In this document: in pieces, positions 40,661-50,360 of the stretch
How the letters are laid out: the number at the start of each line of letters is the position of its first letter
Position numbering within the stretch: position 1 is the stretch's first letter
NCBI RefSeq assembly: GCF_030700285.1
Contig: NZ_JAUYZJ010000026.1
Location: 1 to 64,000 of the forward strand
Reading direction: 5' to 3'
DNA: 64,000 nt
Origin: Methylobacterium sp. NEAU K
GTDB lineage: Bacteria > Pseudomonadota > Alphaproteobacteria > Rhizobiales > Beijerinckiaceae
Notes under the pieces: generated by a model
Told to the model about the DNA's origin: nothing
Database searches by the model: none
What the model saw: only the letters and a program-made list of their open reading frames with translations
Translations under genes and position numbers: made by a program

Positions 40661-42979
40661 ATGACATCCGTGAACGCGTTGATCGCCGAGGAACTCGGGG
40701 TCGCGGAGGCGCAGGTCGCCGCAGCTGTAGCGCTCCTCGATGGGGGCGCCACCGTCCCGTTCATCGCGCGCTACCGGAAGGAGAATACAGGCGCCCTCGA
40801 CGATGCGCAGCTGCGCAGGCTGGAGGAGCGGCTCGGCTACCTGCGCGACCTCAATGCACGGCGCGCCGCCATCGTCGCGAGCATCGCGTCCCAGGGCAAG
40901 ATGACCCGCGCACTCGCCGCCGCCCTCGAGGCAGCCGACACGAAGGCACGCCTCGAGGATCTCTACCTGCCCTACCGGCCGAAGCGGCGCTCGAAGGCGC
41001 AGTCCGCCCGGGAGGCCGGCCTCGAACCGTTGGCCCAGGCGCTGTTGGCGAGACCCGACGCCGATCCCGAACGCGCCGCGGCGGCGTATGTCTCGGCCGA
41101 GCGGGGCGTGGCCAGTCCCGAGGATGCCCTGGAGGGCGCAAAGGCGATCCTGACCGAGCGCTTCGCCGAAGACGCCGACCTGATAGGCCGCCTGCGCGCG
41201 GATTACTGGCGCAGCGGCCAGCTTGTTTCGAAGATGCGCAAGGGCAAGGCCGCCGAGGGTGCGAAGTTCGCCGACTACTTCGACTGGAGCGAGCGGCTGG
41301 AACGGATGCCTTCGCACAGAATCCTCGCGATCTTTCGCGGGGAGCGCGAAGACATCCTCGACCTCCAGTTCACGGCCGAGGGCGAGGAATCAGAACCCGG
41401 CACCCCCGGCCCGTTCGAGACCGCGATCTGCCGCCGGCACGGGATCGCCGCGCGGGGACGCCCGGGCGATGCCTGGCTGCTGGAGGTCGTGCGCACCGCC
41501 TGGCGCACCAAGATCCGGACCGGGATCAAGCAGGACCTGCGCGCCCGGCTGTTCGAGCGGGCCGAGGACGAGGCCGTCAAGGTCTTCGCCGGCAATCTGA
41601 AGGACCTGCTGCTCGCCGCCCCGGCGGGCGGACGGGCGACGTTGGGGCTCGATCCCGGCTATCGAAACGGCGTGAAGGTTGCGGTGGCGGACCGCACCGG
41701 CCGGATCGTCGCGGTCGAGACAACCTATCCGCACGAGCCGCAGCGCCGCTGGAAGGAGGCGGTCGCGAGTCTCAGCCAGCTCTGCCGCCGGCATCAGGTC
41801 GAGTTGATCGCGATCGGCAACGGCACGGCTTCCCGGGAAACCGAGCGGCTTGCCGCCGAAATCGTGGCGGCGAACCCCGACCTGACTCTCGCGAAGGTGA
41901 CGGTCTCGGAGGCCGGCGCCTCGGTCTACTCGGCTTCAGAGATCGCCTCGCGGGAGTTGCCGGACCTCGACGTGTCTCATCGCGGCGCCGCCTCGATTGC
42001 CCGCCGGCTGCAGGACCCGCTCGCCGAGTTGGTGAAGATCGACCCGAAGTCGATCGGCGTCGGGCAGTATCAGCATGATGTCGACGAAGCCAAACTGTCG
42101 CGCCAGCTGTCGAGCGTGGTCGAGGACGCAGTGAACGCCGTCGGCGTCGACGTGAACACCGCCTCCCCTGCCCTGCTGGCGCAGGTTTCGGGGCTTGGCG
42201 CCTCAATGGCGGACCGGATCGTCGCGCACCGCAACGCGAACGGTCCGTTCCGTACGCGCTCGGCGCTCAAGGCGGTGCAGGGGCTGGGACCGAAGACCTT
42301 CGAGTTGGCGGCCGGCTTCCTGCGCATCCAGGGCGGTGACGATCCGCTCGACGCGTCGGGGGTCCACCCGGAGGCCTATCCTGTGGTGCGCCGGATCCTG
42401 CAGGCGACGAAGAGCGACATCCGGGTCCTGCTCGGCAACGCCGCGACTTTGAGCAACCTCGACCCGGAGGCCTTCGCCGATTCGCGCTTCGGTGTGCCGA
42501 CCGTGCGCGACATCATCGCCGAGTTGGAGAAGCCCGGCCGCGATCCGCGCCCGGCCTTCAAGACGGCGAGCTTCCAGGAGGGGATCGAGACGATCGGCGC
42601 TCTTCGGTCAGGCATGCAACTCGAAGGCGTGGTCACCAATGTCACTGCCTTCGGTGCCTTCGTCGATATCGGCGTCCATCAGGACGGCCTGGTCCACATC
42701 TCCGCGATGGCGCGCCGGCGGATCGCCTCACCCGGCGAGGTGGTCCGGACCGGCGAGGTCATCCGGGTCTTGGTGCTCAGCGTCGACGTCCCGCGCAAGC
42801 GCATCGCGCTCTCGATGCGGCTCGACGACCCGATCGAGTCGTCGTCGCCGGCGCGGCGCACCGCCGACCCTCTGCCCGACCCCCGCCAGATGCGGTCCGG
42901 GCCGCCCCCGGAATCCGGCGGCGGCGCCCTCGCCGACGCGTTCCGCCGGGCTGGATCGCCCCCATCCCGGCGCGGCTGA
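40661..42979 (+). CDS. tex: Tex, RNA-binding transcription accessory protein
   Basis: Conserved RNA-binding protein of 772 residues. Domains in order: N-terminal HTH region with ALLDGGATVPFIARYRKE, YqgF-like fold with LGLDPGYRNGVKVAV, the helix-hairpin-helix stretch VNTASPALLAQVSGLG, and a C-terminal S1 domain (GMQLEGVVTNVTAFGAFVDI). The last 50 residues are low-complexity Pro/Arg. Tex is linked to transcription of virulence and stress genes in other bacteria. ATG at 40661. Confidence 0.96.
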   Translation: MTSVNALIAEELGVAEAQVAAAVALLDGGATVPFIARYRKENTGALDDAQLRRLEERLGYLRDLNARRAAIVASIASQGKMTRALAAALEAADTKARLEDLYLPYRPKRRSKAQSAREAGLEPLAQALLARPDADPERAAAAYVSAERGVASPEDALEGAKAILTERFAEDADLIGRLRADYWRSGQLVSKMRKGKAAEGAKFADYFDWSERLERMPSHRILAIFRGEREDILDLQFTAEGEESEPGTPGPFETAICRRHGIAARGRPGDAWLLEVVRTAWRTKIRTGIKQDLRARLFERAEDEAVKVFAGNLKDLLLAAPAGGRATLGLDPGYRNGVKVAVADRTGRIVAVETTYPHEPQRRWKEAVASLSQLCRRHQVELIAIGNGTASRETERLAAEIVAANPDLTLAKVTVSEAGASVYSASEIASRELPDLDVSHRGAASIARRLQDPLAELVKIDPKSIGVGQYQHDVDEAKLSRQLSSVVEDAVNAVGVDVNTASPALLAQVSGLGASMADRIVAHRNANGPFRTRSALKAVQGLGPKTFELAAGFLRIQGGDDPLDASGVHPEAYPVVRRILQATKSDIRVLLGNAATLSNLDPEAFADSRFGVPTVRDIIAELEKPGRDPRPAFKTASFQEGIETIGALRSGMQLEGVVTNVTAFGAFVDIGVHQDGLVHISAMARRRIASPGEVVRTGEVIRVLVLSVDVPRKRIALSMRLDDPIESSSPARRTADPLPDPRQMRSGPPPESGGGALADAFRRAGSPPSRRG

Positions 42980-43030
42980 TCCGGGCACGGAATGCCTCCG
43001 TGCCGATGCGGTCCGGATGGCAAAGGCCCA

Positions 43031-43065
43031 AAAGGAAACGGCCGGAGCGAGACCCCGGCCGTTCC
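43031..43065 (-). terminator. intrinsic terminator after flagellin gene
   Basis: AACGGCCGG (43037-43045) and CCGGCCGTT (43055-43063) are perfect 9-bp arms. Reading the minus strand, the hairpin is followed by CCTTTTGG. It lies just after the flagellin stop and could serve tex from the other side as well. Confidence 0.6.
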
Positions 43066-43085
43066 AGAGTCGATAAGGCTGATGC

Positions 43086-44279
43086 TTAGCGAAGCAGCTG
43101 CAGGATGCCCTGCTGGGCCGTGTTGGCCAGCGACAGGGCCGAGATGCCCAGCGACTGACGGGTCGACAGAGCCTGCGAGTTGGCAGCCTCCTGGTTGAGA
43201 TCGGCCGCCGTGAGGTTGGACGAGCCGGTATCGAGGATGTTGATCAGGTTCTTGCTGAAGTCCTGACGGTTCTGCACGACCGAGAGGTTCGAACCGAAGG
43301 TCGAGGCGTCGGTGCGCAACTGGCTGGACGCCGTCGTCAGGCTGTTCAGGGTCGTGTTGATGTCGGCGTTCAGCAGGAAGTTGCCCTGTCCGACCGTCGT
43401 CGTCTTCGCCGACGTGCTGGTGATCGACGTCAGGCCGAGGCCGTTCGAGGTCTCGTCGGTGGCCGTGACCGTCAGGTTCGAGTTGCCCTTCGGGTTGAAG
43501 TTGATCGTCAGGTCGTTGTTCGAACCCTTGCCGTGAATGAGGTTGGTGCCGTTGAAGCTCGCGTCGTTGGCCAGCTGGTCGATCTGGGTCAGCAGGCTGT
43601 TGAACTGCGTCGCCAGGGTCGCACGGGCCGACACGCCCGAGACGCTCAGGTCGGAACTCTGGCCGACCGCAGTGGTCGTGCCGTAGGTCGGTCCGGAGGA
43701 AGCCGTGCCACCCGAGAAGCCGATCGCCGTCTGGTCGGCCGAGCTCTGGAATTCGACGTCGGAAGACGCATTGATCACGATCTTGGTACCGGTCGTGTCC
43801 TTCGCGAAGCTTCCAGCACCCACCGCGCCGTTGAGCTTGGTGATCGCTTGGTCGATCGTATCGGTCGACGCCAGGGAGACGGTGGTGGCGGCGCCGTTGA
43901 CGTAGAGGTTCAGGGTGGTGGCCGCGGCCGGGGCCGAATAGGCGGTCGAGGCAGTGCCCGTGGTGGTGATCTGGGTAGACAGCGCCTGGTTGGCGACCGA
44001 CTTGGCCTGATCGACGAGCTTCTGGATCGAGGTGATGCCCTGGTTGGCCGCCTGGATCGCCTGGACGCCGTTGGAGATGCCGTCGAGCAGGTTCGACAGG
44101 TCGCCCGACCGCTGGCTGAGCGACTGGGACGTGAAGAAGCTCACCGGGTTGTCGAGGGCCGAAGAAACCTTCAGGCCGGTGGAGAGCCGGTTCTGGGTGG
44201 TCGCGGTCAGCGAAGCCGTATCCTGCAGCGAGAGCAGGTTCTGGCGGGTCGCGGCGGTGAGCGTGACGTTGGAAGACAT
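43086..44279 (-). CDS. flagellin
   Basis: Filament subunit, 397 residues. Conserved N-terminal helix (SLTATTQNRLSTGLKVSSA, DNPVSFFTSQSL) and C-terminal helix (NILDTGSSNLTAADLNQEA, then SIQALSTRQSLGISALSLAN-like sequence ending GILQLLR) flank a Thr/Ser/Asn-rich variable centre. That Ser/Thr-rich centre is a likely O-glycosylation region, and a GT41 glycosyltransferase gene lies upstream. AAAAGGATC precedes the ATG at 44279. No other flagellar genes are in the window. Confidence 0.96.
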   Translation of the reverse strand: MSSNVTLTAATRQNLLSLQDTASLTATTQNRLSTGLKVSSALDNPVSFFTSQSLSQRSGDLSNLLDGISNGVQAIQAANQGITSIQKLVDQAKSVANQALSTQITTTGTASTAYSAPAAATTLNLYVNGAATTVSLASTDTIDQAITKLNGAVGAGSFAKDTTGTKIVINASSDVEFQSSADQTAIGFSGGTASSGPTYGTTTAVGQSSDLSVSGVSARATLATQFNSLLTQIDQLANDASFNGTNLIHGKGSNNDLTINFNPKGNSNLTVTATDETSNGLGLTSITSTSAKTTTVGQGNFLLNADINTTLNSLTTASSQLRTDASTFGSNLSVVQNRQDFSKNLINILDTGSSNLTAADLNQEAANSQALSTRQSLGISALSLANTAQQGILQLLR

Positions 44280-44785
44280 CGTGGCGATCCTTTTGATCGG
44301 GTAGCCGTCTTATTGGCGGCACTCGCGACATACGGCTCGACCACTTGCCGAGGTCTTAATTCGATCTCCGAAACGGTGTCTCCAATGGGACATCGTTAAC
44401 GACCCATCTTCACGACATGCAGAAATCGAATCGTGGCTCAATCCTGCATGCGATCCGAGAGCAGAGATACATGGGCGCTAGCCGATCAACGGCAGGCGAT
44501 CTGCCGAGCCGCCAAGGCTCGTTATTCCGCCCAGCCTCGTCGGAACGCGCGAGGGGTACGATCGCCGTCTCTTAAGCACCCCGAAAAGCCGTCCCCTCGC
44601 CGTCAAGCGGCCGGATGGACGGAGCGCGGCGGTCATGCACCCGCAGACCCCTGCGGCGTCCCGGGATGCCAATGCACCATTCCAACGGACGATCGTGGGA
44701 GCACCGCCTCGCCGGCGCGCGGCCCGTGGGAAACGCCTCGCCCTTGGGCACTCGTACTCCGTCCGATCGGTGGCGTGGCCGAGGC
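44280..44785. other. flagellin upstream region
   Basis: About 505 bp between flagellin and the GT41 gene (both minus strand). It should hold the flagellin promoter. No sigma-28 match with correct spacing was found by eye. Frames through it show no family features. Confidence 0.4.
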
Positions 44786-46951
44786 TCAGCCCTGCCCCTC
44801 GGACAGCCAACTCCGCCACATCCCCCGGAACGCCGCGCCGATATCGGCGGCGAGGCCGCAATGGTCCATCAGTGGGCTGGCGTGCAGACGCTCGCGCAGG
44901 CCCTCACGGATCGCCCGAAGGCGATCGCGGTCGCAGGCGAGATCCCGGGCTATCGCCACGTAGGCGTCCGCGCTGTCACCGATCAGGTCCGGGAGGCCGA
45001 CCGCCGTGAGGACCGAGACGCCGGTGCGCGCCGCCGCATGGCCGCCGCGCAGGGTCACGAACGGCACGCCCATCGACAGGGTGTCGTAGCTCGTCGTGCC
45101 GCCATTGTATGGGTAGGGATCCAGGGCGATGTCCACGCGATGGTAGAGTTCGTGGTACCCGCTGTTGACACGCGGCTGAAAGATCACCCGGTCGAGCGGC
45201 AACCCGGCCCCGGCGAGGCGTTCCTCGACGGCCCTGCGGACCTCCGGCGTCGCGATGTCTCCCACCACCATGAACAGCCGCGCATCCGGGACCGCCATCA
45301 GGATCCGCGCCCAGGTCACGAGCGCGTCGTCACAGACCTTGGTCAGGCGGTTGAAGCAGCCGAAAGTGACGTACCCGGTATCCTCGAAGGGCGCACGCTC
45401 ACGCACCGGCGGCAGGTCGTCGACCCCCGCATAGGTGGCCGTGACGCGCGGCAGGCGCCAGAGCCGCTCCGTGTGCAGGGGCTCGGCGAGGCCGGGCGGA
45501 TCGGTGATCGGGTCGGTGAGGCGATAGTCGATCGCAGTCAGCCCGGTGGTGCCGGGATGCCCGATCCAGGTCACCTGGACCGGGGCGGGCTTGCGCGCGA
45601 ACAGCAGCAGTCGGTTGCCGGCGCTGTGACCGGACAGGTCAACCAGGATGTCGATGGCGTCGCGCTCGATCAGGTCGGCGGCCTCGTCGTCGTCGAGGCA
45701 CGCGAGATTGTGCCAGCCGTCGAACAGCGGGCGCAGCCGCTCCGAGACGGCATCCTCGCTCGCATGCGTCATGTAGGCGACCACCGTGAAGGCATCGCGG
45801 TCGACGACGCGCAGGTACGGCTCGAAGAAGCGGACCAAGGCGTGGTTGCAGAAATCGCCCGAGACGAAGCCGACGCGCAGGCGGCGAGCGGGGTCGCGAT
45901 CAAGGGCGAACGGACGGCGGCGGAGCAGCGGATCCGCATAGCGGCGGCCGTAGGCCAGCGCGTCCGCGGCATACTCCGCGTGCGGGATGTCCGCAGAGTA
46001 GAGCTTGGCGAATAGGCGGTTGGAAGCGACGAACAGCTTCGACGGATCAAGCGCGATGGCCCGGTCGAAGGCCTCGATCGCCTCGCCCAGGCGCCCGAGG
46101 GCGAGCAGGGCGCTGCCGCGGTTGCTGTGCGCGCCTGCATTGCCCGGCTCCAGGCTGATCGCGCGCTCGGCGTGCCGCAAAGCGTCGCCATACCGGAAGC
46201 GCCGCTGGTAGACCCCGGCGATGTTGGCGTGGGCCATCGCGTGGTCGGGATCGAGTTCCAGGGCCCTTTCCAGGGCGGAGATGGCCCCGTCATGGTCGCC
46301 GCGATTGGTCAGGAGGGTGCTGAGTCCGCTGAAGAACAGCGGATTGGCCGGCTCGCGGTAGAGCGCGATGCTGATCAGGTCGTAGGCGAGTTCGGGCCGG
46401 TTCGTCCGGGCGGCGACCGCCCCGGCCAAATAGGTCGCGTGGGCATGGGCTTCGTCGAGGAGAATGACGAGGTCGAGCAGCGCCTCCGCCTCGGGAAACT
46501 TGTTTCGATCGTAGAGGGACTGTGCCGCCGCAAACGTCCGTTCGACGAAGGCTTTCGTGAGCGCCTGCGCGTCAGGACCGAAGGTCTGCGCCTTGTACCG
46601 CTCCAGGATGGCGCGCGCGTCAGGCTGCCTGTCGACTGCCAGCAGCGTGGAGGCGAGAGCGAGCCAGTAGGCAGGGCGCTGCGGTGCGCCCCGCAAAGCC
46701 GTGACGAAATGGGTCACGGCCCGTTCCGGCGCACGGCCTGCGGCTAGCTGTCCGAGTTCGTAATGTGCTTCGGGATGGTCGGGCTCGGCACCGAGCACGC
46801 GGCGCAGGCTGACCTCAGCCCGTTCGACCCGACCTGCGGCGCGATGGTCCCTGGCCTTCGCCAGGAAGCGCTTGGCCGCACTACCCTGCGCGGCTTCGCC
46901 GGCCCGCCCGCCCTGCTGATCGAGCATTCCGCGCCCTCCTGTCGCGGGCAC
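44786..46951 (-). CDS. TPR-containing O-GlcNAc-transferase-like (GT41) glycosyltransferase
   Basis: A 721-residue protein with about eight N-terminal TPR helical hairpins (roughly 30-330, including the clear repeat ALELDPDHAMAHANIAGVY) and a C-terminal GT41 domain like SPINDLY/OGT: RVGFVSGDFCNHALVRFF, VTWIGHPGTTGLTAIDY, CFNRLTKVCDDALVTWARI and YPYNGGTTSYDTLSMGVP. Such enzymes O-glycosylate Ser/Thr of proteins. It is just upstream of flagellin on the same strand, so flagellin is a natural substrate candidate. FlmG of Caulobacter has this TPR-plus-glycosyltransferase layout and modifies flagellin. Confidence 0.92.
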   Translation of the reverse strand: MPATGGRGMLDQQGGRAGEAAQGSAAKRFLAKARDHRAAGRVERAEVSLRRVLGAEPDHPEAHYELGQLAAGRAPERAVTHFVTALRGAPQRPAYWLALASTLLAVDRQPDARAILERYKAQTFGPDAQALTKAFVERTFAAAQSLYDRNKFPEAEALLDLVILLDEAHAHATYLAGAVAARTNRPELAYDLISIALYREPANPLFFSGLSTLLTNRGDHDGAISALERALELDPDHAMAHANIAGVYQRRFRYGDALRHAERAISLEPGNAGAHSNRGSALLALGRLGEAIEAFDRAIALDPSKLFVASNRLFAKLYSADIPHAEYAADALAYGRRYADPLLRRRPFALDRDPARRLRVGFVSGDFCNHALVRFFEPYLRVVDRDAFTVVAYMTHASEDAVSERLRPLFDGWHNLACLDDDEAADLIERDAIDILVDLSGHSAGNRLLLFARKPAPVQVTWIGHPGTTGLTAIDYRLTDPITDPPGLAEPLHTERLWRLPRVTATYAGVDDLPPVRERAPFEDTGYVTFGCFNRLTKVCDDALVTWARILMAVPDARLFMVVGDIATPEVRRAVEERLAGAGLPLDRVIFQPRVNSGYHELYHRVDIALDPYPYNGGTTSYDTLSMGVPFVTLRGGHAAARTGVSVLTAVGLPDLIGDSADAYVAIARDLACDRDRLRAIREGLRERLHASPLMDHCGLAADIGAAFRGMWRSWLSEGQG

Positions 46952-47777
46952 GATTGCGAAAGCACGGTTAAGGTCGCGTAAAGCCGGCCTGGATTGGGTT
47001 TATGTCCGATCGACGCTGCGGCGCTCGAGTCGCCGGATCAGCCGGGACCGCTTCGCCCCGATCTACGAGACCGCCATGTGCGATGGCACGGCACGGGTCG
47101 CGCAAGATCCGACCGGGAGGGGGAAGCCGGATCGGAGTGCGGCGCGCGCAGGCGCCGCGTTGGGCCGAGACTTCAGGCCCTCCGCGTAGACGAGCCAGGG
47201 TTCCGCCCCGCCCATCCGTTCTGCCAGGATGGTGGTCCGGAGGTTGGAGGCGCGTGCATCCATCGTACGGTGAATGCGTGGCGGTCGATCGAGCATGGGG
47301 GCCTCGTGGGTTCGGAGGCGACCCTGTGCGCTCGAGGTTGCTGAATGGTGGCCGCCGCCCCGGACCACGCAAACGTGAGCGCGGCCGCGAGAGCTATCGG
47401 CCCGGCACGGGCCACAGAGGATGGTCTGAACGATCTCGCCTCCACCGGGGGGCCGAGCGGCGGTCTCCGCGCCGGACTGTTTGAATGGATCGGCTAGCAC
47501 CAACCGAGCAGGGCGTCAGCTTCGTGGCGCCACCCGCATTGAAGCTCGGGTCCGGCTCTCGGCCTCGACACCCCGGCCCGGCTCGCGGATCAAGGACGAT
47601 GCCACCCGAATTGCCGCGCGCCGTGAACGCCCGGAATGGGACGAAGACGTTTGCGGACGCGTTGTTGATCCACCTCAACGCAGCAAGGCCGCAGTTCGGG
47701 CGGAGATGTCCAAGTTCGCCTTGCTCGGGCACGGCCCGGCGAAGGCGCCGCTGAAGCGAACACCCGAGGAGCCCGCC
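46952..47777. other. 826-bp gap between GT41 gene and CBS gene
   Basis: No gene is supported. Long frames here are Arg/Pro-rich shadows. A minus-strand frame near 47173-47445 has a signal-peptide-like stretch (ARAGPIALAAALTFAW) but no further support. Confidence 0.4.
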
Positions 47778-48197
47778 ATGAAAGTCAAAGACGTCATGCA
47801 CAAGGGTGCCGCCTTCGTTGCACCTGATACGCCCGTGAGCACGATCGCCAAGCAGATGCGCGATGCCGATATCGGCGCAATTCCCGTGAAGGCGAACGGA
47901 CATCTGTTGGGCATCGTCACGGACCGCGACATCGCCTGCCGGGCCCTGGCGGACGGCAAAGACCCTCGGCAGATGACCGCCAAGGATGTGATGACCAGCA
48001 AGGTTGTCGTGTGCGCGCCCGATGATGAGATCGCCCACGCGATCAAGACCATGGAAAGCAAACAAATTCGGCGTCTTCCCGTCACCGACAGCGATGAGGC
48101 GCTGATCGGCATGGTGAGCCTCGGCGACATCTCGCACAAGGCCGGCAAGGACCTGTCGGTCGAGGTTCTGCGCGCAGTCTCTGCGCATCATCGCTGA
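47778..48197 (+). CDS. CBS-domain protein
   Basis: A 139-residue protein made of a tandem CBS pair: MKVKDVMHKGAAFVAP, IGAIPVKANGHLLGIVTDRDIA, then KDVMTSKVVVCAPDDEI and QIRRLPVTDSDEALIGMVSLGDIS. CBS pairs bind adenosyl nucleotides and sense energy charge. The ATG at 47778 has GAGGAGCCC upstream; an N-terminal open extension to 47481 is not part of the protein. Function unknown, perhaps stress-related. Confidence 0.92.
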   Translation: MKVKDVMHKGAAFVAPDTPVSTIAKQMRDADIGAIPVKANGHLLGIVTDRDIACRALADGKDPRQMTAKDVMTSKVVVCAPDDEIAHAIKTMESKQIRRLPVTDSDEALIGMVSLGDISHKAGKDLSVEVLRAVSAHHR

Positions 48198-48563
48198 CGG
48201 TTCGTCGGCTCCCGTCGGATCGGGAGCCGGCCTGCCATCCGGGATCGAAGCGCCACCATCGTCCCGCCGGCGCACCCTCTCGTCATCCGGTGCGAAGGTA
48301 AGGCCGTTGGCCGGTGGTGCGCTTCGCCCACGCCGGCGCCCACCGAGCGCGGGATTGCCCTGCCCTCCGCCACAAGCTTGATGCGGTCTCGCCAGCATCG
48401 CCCGTTTCACCCTGATGCGGCCTGAACGAACCCGGGCCATCATCAACCCGCACGCGCTGGATGCTCGGTCCGAAGTTCGATCGGATGCGTGGATGCGGCC
48501 CCGGACAGACCCTTCGACACGGACCCCGTTGAATTTAATAGTCAACCAGTCTACTGATAAATC
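48198..48563. other. gap upstream of the AcuR-like gene
   Basis: About 366 bp. The last 40 bp carry a promoter and an imperfect palindrome next to the regulator start. The rest shows nothing recognisable. Confidence 0.4.
48529..48557 (+). promoter_or_regulatory. promoter and operator-like site of the acuR-like gene
   Basis: TTGAAT and TACTGA are separated by 17 bp. Overlapping them at 48539-48553 is the imperfect palindrome TAGTCAACCAGTCTA (TAG-C arms). A TetR-type repressor bound here would block the promoter, consistent with autoregulation. The predicted start would fall at about the ATG at 48564, so the transcript may be leaderless or use the ATG at 48582. Confidence 0.4.
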
Positions 48564-49208
48564 ATGAAGCTCGAATCGGCCATGGCTGTCACGCCGCGAA
48601 AAAGGGGTCGTCCCCCTCGGCTGGAGCCGGCCTACGGCACGTCGCGGGAAGCTTTAATTCGCGCCGGCGTCGCCCTGCTGTCGGAGAAGGGGTATTCGGC
48701 AACCGGCCTCGAAGAGGTCCTGCGCAGTGCCGGCGTGCCGAAGGGTTCGTTCTACCACTACTTCGCCAGCAAGGACGCGTTCGGCGCCGAGCTGATCGAT
48801 GCGTACGCGACTTACTTCGCGCATAAGCTCGACCGCTGGTTGCTCGACGGGAATACGGCGCCTCTGCAGCGCCTCAGGAACTTCGTCGCCGACGCGCGCA
48901 CAGGCATGGCGCGATATGAATTTCGCCGCGGCTGCGTCGTCGGCAACCTCGGGCAGGAGATGAGCGCCTTGCCGGAACTCTTTCGAGACCGCCTGCACGG
49001 CGTGCTGCTCGACTGGCAGGCGCGGACGGAACGCTGCCTACGAGACGCCCAAGCCTCCGGCGAAATCGCGGCCAAGGCGGATTGCACGGCTCTGGCCGCC
49101 TTCTTCTGGATCGGCTGGGAGGGCGCGGTCCTGCGCGCCAAGCTCGAGCGCAGTCCCGAGCCTCTCGACCTCTTCGCTGATTTGTTCCTGACCTGTCTGG
49201 CGCGCTGA
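48564..49208 (+). CDS. acuR: TetR-family regulator, AcuR-like
   Basis: A 214-residue repressor with N-terminal basic tail (TPRKRGRPPRLEP), HTH GLEEVLRSAGVPKGSFYHYF and a ligand domain with RRGCVVGNLGQEMSALPEL, features of the AcuR group that responds to acrylate in Rhodobacter. It directly precedes an acuI-type reductase gene, the same order as acuR-acuI elsewhere. The ATG at 48582 (MAVTPRKRG) is an alternative start. The name is by family and neighbour, not by test. Confidence 0.85.
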   Translation: MKLESAMAVTPRKRGRPPRLEPAYGTSREALIRAGVALLSEKGYSATGLEEVLRSAGVPKGSFYHYFASKDAFGAELIDAYATYFAHKLDRWLLDGNTAPLQRLRNFVADARTGMARYEFRRGCVVGNLGQEMSALPELFRDRLHGVLLDWQARTERCLRDAQASGEIAAKADCTALAAFFWIGWEGAVLRAKLERSPEPLDLFADLFLTCLAR

Positions 49209-49231
49209 ACGCCACCCTCGGAGTGTACCGG

Positions 49232-50215
49232 ATGTTCAAGGCGGTCTTGATCGAGAAGGATGAGGCCGGCTACCGCGCCGGCCTGCGCGAGATCGACGAC
49301 GCGCAGTTGCCCGAGGGGGACGTCACCGTGGACGTCACCTACTCGACGCTGAACTACAAGGACGGACTTGCGATCACCGGGAAGGGGCCGGTGGTGCGCA
49401 AATTTCCCATGGTGCCGGGCATCGACCTCGCCGGCACCGTTCGCGAGTCCCGACATCCCGACTACAAGGCGGGCGACCGCGTCATCCTCAATGGCTGGGG
49501 TGTCGGCGAGACTCACTGGGGCGGCCTAGCACAGGTCGCGCGTCTCAAGGGCGACTGGCTGGTACCGCTGCCCGAGGCGTTCACGCCGCGCCAAGCGATG
49601 GCGATCGGAACCGCCGGCTACACCGCGATGCTGTGCGTGAACGCGCTCGAACGCCACGGCGTCAGCCCGGACAAGGGCGAGGTCGTCGTCACCGGCGCGG
49701 CTGGCGGCGTCGGCAGCACGGCGGTCGCTCTCCTGTCGCGCCTCGGCTACACCGTCGTGGCGGTCAGCGGACGCCCCGAGGAGGCCGACTACCTGCGCGG
49801 CCTCGGCGCGGCTGAGATCCTGGATCGGGCCGCGTTCTCGCAGCCGGGAAAGCCGCTCGCCAGGGAGCGCTGGGCCGGGGCCGTCGACGTCGTCGGCAGC
49901 CATACCCTCGCGAACGTCTGCGCCGCCGCGAAGTACCGCGGCGTCGTCGCGGCCTGTGGCTTGGCGCAGGGCATGGACCTGCCGGCAAGCGTAGCCCCCT
50001 TCATCCTGCGCGGGGTCAGCCTGATCGGGATCGACAGCGTGATGTGTCCGCGCGCCGAGCGGCTTGATGCGTGGGGCCGGCTGGTTCGCGATCTCGATCC
50101 GGCCAAGCTCGATGCGATCACGGACGAGATCGGACTGACGGATGTCGTGGCCACCGCCGAGCGCCTGATGGCGGGTCGGGTGCGCGGCCGCGTCGTCGTC
50201 GACGTCAACCGATAA
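49232..50215 (+). CDS. acuI: acryloyl-CoA reductase, AcuI-type MDR enzyme
   Basis: NADPH-dependent reduction of acryloyl-CoA to propionyl-CoA, detoxifying acrylate or completing 3-hydroxypropionate/DMSP pathways. The 327-residue zinc-free MDR protein has TLNYKDGLAITGKGPVV, FPMVPGIDLAGTV, GWGVGETHWGGLAQ, the nucleotide fold VVTGAAGGVGSTAVALLSRL and PASVAPFILRGVSLIGIDSV, all YhdH/AcuI features. ATG at 49232. It lies 23 bp after acuR. Confidence 0.9.
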   Translation: MFKAVLIEKDEAGYRAGLREIDDAQLPEGDVTVDVTYSTLNYKDGLAITGKGPVVRKFPMVPGIDLAGTVRESRHPDYKAGDRVILNGWGVGETHWGGLAQVARLKGDWLVPLPEAFTPRQAMAIGTAGYTAMLCVNALERHGVSPDKGEVVVTGAAGGVGSTAVALLSRLGYTVVAVSGRPEEADYLRGLGAAEILDRAAFSQPGKPLARERWAGAVDVVGSHTLANVCAAAKYRGVVAACGLAQGMDLPASVAPFILRGVSLIGIDSVMCPRAERLDAWGRLVRDLDPAKLDAITDEIGLTDVVATAERLMAGRVRGRVVVDVNR

Positions 50216-50360
50216 ATTCCAACCGGTCGCGACAGCGCACCGCAGAAACGCAGACAGGGCGCAAGGAAGACCTAATTCAGATGACTTAGCGGCAAGAACG
50301 GCGACGCCGACGGGCTGACAATAAAAATCGCAGTCCGCTCATAAAAATGGAGGAACGACC

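Noticed and set aside
43037..43063. Hairpin as a CRISPR or phage repeat
   Set aside because: Single copy, position right after the flagellin stop and a following T-run fit a terminator.
46994..47484. Several frames in the 826-bp gap
   Set aside because: Arg/Pro/Gly-rich, mutually overlapping and without motifs. One signal-like stretch on the minus strand was not enough to call a gene.
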